This document shows positions 59,253 through 64,000 of a stretch of 64,000 bases of DNA, one piece after another. A program made the position numbers and the translations under genes. Origin of the DNA: Kosakonia oryzae (GTDB lineage: Bacteria > Pseudomonadota > Gammaproteobacteria > Enterobacterales > Enterobacteriaceae); the NCBI RefSeq assembly GCF_001658025.2, contig NZ_CP014007.2, positions 1,736,001-1,800,000 on the forward strand, written 5' to 3'. How positions within the stretch are numbered: the stretch's first letter is position 1; every line of letters starts with the position of its first letter. The notes under the pieces were generated by a model, which was not told the DNA's origin, searched no databases, and saw nothing but the letters and a program-made list of their open reading frames with translations.

Positions 59253-60200
59253 ATGCGTGTATTACTGGCGCCGATGGAAGGTGTGCTCGATTCGCTGGTG
59301 CGCGAGCTGCTGACCGAGGTTAACGATTACGATCTGTGCATTACCGAGTTTTTGCGCGTGGTCGATCAACTGCTGCCGGTAAAATCATTCCATAAAATCT
59401 GCCCGGAATTGCAGCGGCAAAGCCGTACCCCTTCCGGCACGCTGGTACGTGTTCAACTGCTGGGGCAATATCCGCAATGGCTGGCGGAAAATGCCGCACG
59501 GGCGGTGGAACTCGGTTCGTGGGGCGTCGATCTGAATTGCGGCTGTCCATCCAAACTGGTCAATGGCAGCGGCGGCGGCGCAACGTTACTGAAAGATCCT
59601 GAGCTGATTTATCGCGGCGCAAAAGCGATGCGCGAGGCAGTACCGTCGCATTTACCCGTGACTGTTAAAGTGCGTCTCGGCTGGGACAGCTCCGCCCGTC
59701 AGTTTGAGATTGCCGATGCGGTACAGCAGGCGGGCGCGACGGAACTGGCGGTACACGGGCGCACCAAAGAAGACGGTTATAAAGCAGAGTGTATTAACTG
59801 GCAGGCCATTGGCGAGATCCGGCAGCGGTTGTCGATCCCGGTGATTGCCAACGGCGAGATCTGGGACTGGCAAAGCGCCCAGGCGTGTATGACAGCTACT
59901 GGTTGCGATGCGGTGATGATCGGTCGCGGCGCGCTGAATGTGCCAAACCTGAGCCGGGTGGTGAAATACAATGAACCACGCATGCCGTGGCCTGATGTGG
60001 TGGCGCTGCTGGCGAAATATTCGCGGCTGGAAAAGCAGGGCGATACCGGTTTGTATCACGTGGCGCGTATTAAACAGTGGCTGGGTTATTTGCGTAAAGA
60101 ATATAACGAAGCCAGTAATTTATTTGCTGAAATTCGTACTTATAAAACATCGGAAGAGATAGCCGCGGCAATTTTGCGTGTTAAGCTGAATCCAGAATAA
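59253..60200 (+). CDS. dusC: tRNA-dihydrouridine(16) synthase DusC
   Basis: FMN enzyme that reduces U16 in the tRNA D-loop. The 315-residue protein is a TIM barrel with [10 protein letters not shown], the catalytic loop NCGCPSK (Cys98 acid), KVRLGWD, and phosphate-binding [10 protein letters not shown] / [12 protein letters not shown]-terminal helical tRNA-binding domain ends the protein. The ATG giving [11 protein letters not shown] is used, matching E. coli in length. An ATG 30 bases earlier in frame is possible but lacks family support. Last gene of the K-12-like block. Confidence 0.95.
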   Translation: MRVLLAPMEGVLDSLVRELLTEVNDYDLCITEFLRVVDQLLPVKSFHKICPELQRQSRTPSGTLVRVQLLGQYPQWLAENAARAVELGSWGVDLNCGCPSKLVNGSGGGATLLKDPELIYRGAKAMREAVPSHLPVTVKVRLGWDSSARQFEIADAVQQAGATELAVHGRTKEDGYKAECINWQAIGEIRQRLSIPVIANGEIWDWQSAQACMTATGCDAVMIGRGALNVPNLSRVVKYNEPRMPWPDVVALLAKYSRLEKQGDTGLYHVARIKQWLGYLRKEYNEASNLFAEIRTYKTSEEIAAAILRVKLNPE

Positions 60201-60318
60201 TGTAATAATTACGCCAGCACTCGATGGCTGCGTTAGCTGAATCACGTTTTTTATTTATTGATAAAATAGCCGCTGGATTATTTAAAACCAGAGTGTTATT
60301 TCTGTTCGCACAACGTCA

Positions 60319-60346
60319 GGATTGTTACTGTTATACAGGCAAAACC
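60319..60346 (+). promoter_or_regulatory. RAT1: BglG-type antiterminator site before the porin gene
   Basis: GGATTGTTACTG-TTATACAGGC-AAAACC follows the ribonucleic antiterminator pattern bound by BglG/LicT/SacY proteins (GGATTGTTACTGC...GGCAAAACC). Its 3' end overlaps the first arm of the terminator below, so binding would prevent termination. Confidence 0.88.
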
Positions 60347-60393
60347 TAAATTCACAGGGTTCGCTATAGCGAATTCCGGATTTAGGTTTTTTT
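60342..60393 (+). terminator. Terminator controlled by RAT1
   Basis: AAACCTAAAT...ATTTAGGTTT form the outer stem, with an inner hairpin TTCGC-TATA-GCGAA, followed by TTTT and TTTGTTTTT. Confidence 0.85.
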
Positions 60394-60521
60394 GTTTTTA
60401 TCTGGCGTGTTAATGGAACGACTAAGTTACTCTTTTAAATTAATCTATTCATTTGTCACCGATATCGACACCGGTTCGATAGCTATTCAGTGGTCAATAA
60501 TATAATAATGGAATACATATT

Positions 60522-61823
60522 ATGGCACTTTTAAAATTATCACTCCCTCTGGTTTTTATTTCCGCTTACGCCGCGCCCGTTAGCGCGACGCCTTTTCTTG
60601 CCGATAGCCAACTCGATCTCACGCTAAAAAACGTCTGGATGTTTAACACCGGCGATCAACTGGCGTTGCTCGGCGTGGGCGATCAGAGTGCCTGGGCGCA
60701 GGCGGCGCATCTGGATTATCAAAGCGGCTGGTATAGCGATCTGTTGGGCATTGACGCCTCCTGGTACAGCGTGGCGAAACTCTCGGCGAATGCCTCATTC
60801 GCCGGGCGCGACCTGCTGCGCGACAATCACGGCCATGCGGAAGGTTTCAATAAAGTCGGGCAGCTCTACGCAAAGCTTAAGTGGGGAGATGAAGCGGCGT
60901 ACGCGCGGCTATATGCGGGCTGGCGGCAGCTTTATAAATTTGGCGCACTGAACGTGACGCGCAGCCGCGCGGCGCCAAGTAGTTGGCAGGGTATCAGTAT
61001 AGAAAGCGGCTGGGGCGCGATTTCGGCGCGCGGCGCCTGGGTGACGCGTTTTTCGGAACGCGATGAGCCGGAAAAGCGCCGTTTTTACACCCTCGCCAGT
61101 AATAAGCCGATCGATCATATTGCGACAGGAGAAATCATCTGGAGCCCGTCGAAAAATACGCGAATAAGCTGGATGTCGGGCGAAAGTGATAATTACCTTT
61201 TACGCCATGGCGTAGAAGCACAATTTTCTATACCGGTTGCTGAACGGCAAAATCTCTTATTACGCGGCGCCTGGTATTACAATCGCGGGCTTGATAATTG
61301 GGAAGGTGCACGAGGTTTTAGCCATAGCGCCCGGCATCTTTTTACGCTGGTGGGTTATCAATATCATAATCTGGAATCAGGTATCGGCTGGTCAAAAACC
61401 AAAGCGTCTTTGAATAATGGCTTAGGGAGTTTTTACTGGCATCTGGGGAAAAATACCCGGGGCGCATTTAATAGTCCGGCAGACGGTGAAGGAAATGATT
61501 ATGTCAATGATGGCGAACAAATGCTTTATCTCTACGGTAAATATGCCTTCTCGCCGGAATTTACCGTCGGCCTGTACGGTAATTACGGTTACAACATCAA
61601 TTATCAAAATACCGCATTAACTGAATGGGAGTACGGCGGATATTTCGCCTGGACACCGAAACGCTTCGCAGGCTTTTCGCTGTTTGCCGGAATAGGTCCC
61701 AGCTACGGCTGGAAACTGAACAATGGAAAACCGTGGCTCACCGAAGATAAACGTACTTTTCATCGTGCGAAAGGCATCGGCGGCGCGGTTTCCTTGGAAT
61801 ACAAATTTGGTCTGCTTAATTAA
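60522..61823 (+). CDS. OprD-family outer-membrane porin
   Basis: A 433-residue exported barrel protein: signal peptide of about 22 residues (MALLKLSLPLVFISAYAAPV, cut near SAT-P), then strand-rich sequence ending with the aromatic C terminus EYKFGLLN. The N-terminal region resembles the OprD/ChiP porin family: FLADSQLDLTLKNVWMF, then GWYSDLLGIDASWYSVAKLS, then GFNKVGQLYAKLKWGDEAAYARLYAGW. Those are substrate-specific channels for small amino acids, chitosugars or aromatic compounds. Its position behind a RAT site at the head of a bgl-type operon implies uptake of a glycoside too large or too polar for general porins. It occupies the role that BglH (LamB type) has in the E. coli bgl operon. 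Substrate unknown. Confidence 0.8.
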   Translation: MALLKLSLPLVFISAYAAPVSATPFLADSQLDLTLKNVWMFNTGDQLALLGVGDQSAWAQAAHLDYQSGWYSDLLGIDASWYSVAKLSANASFAGRDLLRDNHGHAEGFNKVGQLYAKLKWGDEAAYARLYAGWRQLYKFGALNVTRSRAAPSSWQGISIESGWGAISARGAWVTRFSERDEPEKRRFYTLASNKPIDHIATGEIIWSPSKNTRISWMSGESDNYLLRHGVEAQFSIPVAERQNLLLRGAWYYNRGLDNWEGARGFSHSARHLFTLVGYQYHNLESGIGWSKTKASLNNGLGSFYWHLGKNTRGAFNSPADGEGNDYVNDGEQMLYLYGKYAFSPEFTVGLYGNYGYNINYQNTALTEWEYGGYFAWTPKRFAGFSLFAGIGPSYGWKLNNGKPWLTEDKRTFHRAKGIGGAVSLEYKFGLLN

Positions 61824-61837
61824 AAAGGAGTTTAGTC

Positions 61838-62710
61838 ATGAAAAAAGCAGTGATGGCGTTGTTGGTAACGGCACTGGCAGCGCCCGGTGTTCAGGCGGCG
61901 GAACGCGCCATGCGTATTTTGCTGGTCAATGATGATGGTTGTGATTCTGTGGGTACGCTTTCGCTACAGCAGAAGCTGGCGGAGAAAGGGTATGACGTCT
62001 GGATGGTGGCGCCGGCGAAGAATCAGAGTGGTATCGGTTCGGCGATCACCTTCAAACCGAACAAAATCTTCGACGTTAAAAAGGTGGCGGAGAAGCGTTA
62101 CTGCTTCCCCGGAACCCCGGCGGATGCCGTGGATTTTGGCCTGCTCGGCGTGCTGAAGCATAACCCGCCGGATCTGGTGATTTCTGGCGTCAACGACGGG
62201 CCGAATACCGGCGTTGCGCAGCTCAATTCCGGCACCGTCGGTGCCGCGGCGCGCGCGGTACGCTATGGCTACCCGGCCATAGCCGCCAGTATTGGCTATT
62301 TATTGACGGCTGAAGAGATGAAAGCGGGCTGGCCGAGCACGCATAAATACTGGCCGGACGCCGTTGATGATGTGGTGTCGCGGGTCGATAAACTCCACGC
62401 TAAATGGCAGCCTGGCAAGCCGCTGTTGCCCGCTGGCACCGGGGTGAGCATTAACTACCCGCCGCTGGCGAAAAGTGCCGTGAAAGGTGAAAAGTACATT
62501 GGCAATGAGCGTTTTCCTCTGCCGCAACACAGCTATGTGTTGCTTGAATACGGAGGGGCAAAGCAGGTAATGAGTGAGAAAGTGCTGACGCCGAGCGAAG
62601 CGGATACGGATACCGGCTGGTTAAATCGCGGCTACATCACGTTGACGGTTTTTGATGCTGAATGGAACGCGCCGCAGTACGAATCAGCGTATCAGGCGAT
62701 TTTCCGTTAA
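61838..62710 (+). CDS. SurE-family phosphatase with signal peptide (probably periplasmic)
   Basis: SurE proteins are metal-dependent nucleoside monophosphatases/polyphosphatases, normally cytosolic and 250 residues long. This 290-residue version starts with a Sec signal peptide (MKKAVMALLVTALAAPGVQA, likely cut after residue 20). The catalytic landmarks are in order: ILLVNDDG (metal ligands Asp32, Asp33), APAKNQSGIG (Ser64), GTPADAV, ISGVNDGPNTG (Asn119) and SGTVGAA. All the usual metal and phosphate contacts seem present, so activity is expected. It follows the porin gene by 14 bases with AAGGAG upstream, and lies before RAT2 and bglG. A SurE-type enzyme in a beta-glucoside operon is unusual. 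It could release phosphate from a phosphorylated or nucleotide-like substrate before uptake; that is inference. Confidence 0.85.
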   Translation: MKKAVMALLVTALAAPGVQAAERAMRILLVNDDGCDSVGTLSLQQKLAEKGYDVWMVAPAKNQSGIGSAITFKPNKIFDVKKVAEKRYCFPGTPADAVDFGLLGVLKHNPPDLVISGVNDGPNTGVAQLNSGTVGAAARAVRYGYPAIAASIGYLLTAEEMKAGWPSTHKYWPDAVDDVVSRVDKLHAKWQPGKPLLPAGTGVSINYPPLAKSAVKGEKYIGNERFPLPQHSYVLLEYGGAKQVMSEKVLTPSEADTDTGWLNRGYITLTVFDAEWNAPQYESAYQAIFR

Positions 62711-62742
62711 CGCATCGCGCGAGCAAGATCACAATTTTAATC

Positions 62743-62768
62743 TCCCGACGTGTTTTTCATCGTCGGGA
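62743..62768. repeat. Inverted repeat between surE-like gene and RAT2
   Basis: TCCCGACG-TGTTTTTCAT-CGTCGGGA: perfect 8-bp stem, 32 bases after the surE-like stop. It may end the porin-surE transcript or stabilise its 3' end, or be an operator for a bglG promoter. No T tract at the stem base. Confidence 0.5.
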
Positions 62769-62788
62769 AACTGGTAGAGTCGGCTCCT

Positions 62789-62812
62789 GGATTGTTACTG
62801 CTTAGGCAGGCG

Positions 62813-62817
<5 letters not shown>
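62789..62817 (+). promoter_or_regulatory. RAT2: antiterminator site before bglG
   Basis: GGATTGTTACTG-CTTAGGCAGGC-GAAACC matches the RAT pattern, with one A-to-G change in the AAAACC end relative to RAT1 and RAT3. It overlaps the following terminator stem. Confidence 0.9.

Positions 62818-64000
<1,183 letters not shown>

Larger units (their letters stand above)
60201..60521 (+). promoter_or_regulatory. Leader of the bgl-type operon
   Basis: A 321-base gap between dusC and the porin gene. It holds AT-rich presumed promoter sequence (about 60240-60300), then a RAT site with terminator (60319-60393, listed separately). About 130 AT-rich bases follow before the porin start. No gene seen. Confidence 0.6.

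Overview
The window is chromosomal DNA from a member of the Enterobacteriaceae. Almost every gene is a close full-length relative of an Escherichia coli K-12 gene, and most follow the K-12 order between ompC/rcsD and dusC (about min 48-50), read in the opposite direction to K-12 numbering. Several differences argue against E. coli itself and fit the Enterobacter/Kosakonia/Phytobacter/Klebsiella side of the family; I cannot name a genus from sequence alone. The differences are: mgtE and sulP lie between yojI and mqo; the nap-ccm, narP and eco genes are missing between mqo and the tRNA-Pro; uxuA lies next to yeiQ; cirA and preTA are missing; an extra MFS gene sits beside folE; and a beta-glucoside-type operon follows dusC. 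I see no insertion sequence, prophage, CRISPR array or rRNA.

Layout. 1-8 kb: 5' end of rcsD (phosphorelay), the antisense RNA gene micF, the porin gene ompC, apbE (flavinylation), the adaptive-response pair ada-alkB with an Ada box at the end of apbE, and the exporter yojI. 7.5-13.3 kb: the accessory transporters mgtE and sulP, mqo, a membrane protein of unknown role and tRNA-Pro(GGG). 13.3-21.5 kb: core envelope and translation genes (yejM, yejL, yejK, rplY, radD, rsuA, bcr, yejG). 21.5-29.5 kb: the YejABEF peptide/microcin C importer, the c-di-GMP phosphodiesterase pdeN and the murein endopeptidase mepS. 29.9-36.8 kb: lpxT, yeiR, the hexuronate pair yeiQ/uxuA around UxuR-like operators, efpL, yeiW and setB.

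36.8-52 kb: the Cra-controlled fructose operon fruBKA, nfo, yeiH/yeiE, lysP, yeiG, an MFS carrier, folE-yeiB and galS. 51-55 kb: mglBAC, the high-affinity galactose/methyl-galactoside importer. The galS and mgl promoters each carry a Gal operator beside a CRP site. A perfect palindrome lies between mglB and mglA. 55-59 kb: a small BssS-like gene, an unrecognised 138-residue gene, sanA, cdd and yohJK. 59-60 kb: dusC.

60.2-64 kb is the most unusual stretch. It holds an OprD-type outer-membrane porin gene, a SurE-family phosphatase gene with a signal peptide, a bglG-type antiterminator gene and the start of a bglF-type PTS permease. Three near-identical BglG-type antiterminator (RAT) sites, each overlapping a terminator, stand before the porin gene, before bglG and before bglF. 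All four genes therefore appear to be under one sugar-responsive antitermination circuit. An exported SurE-type phosphatase under such control is the best candidate here for an undescribed function.
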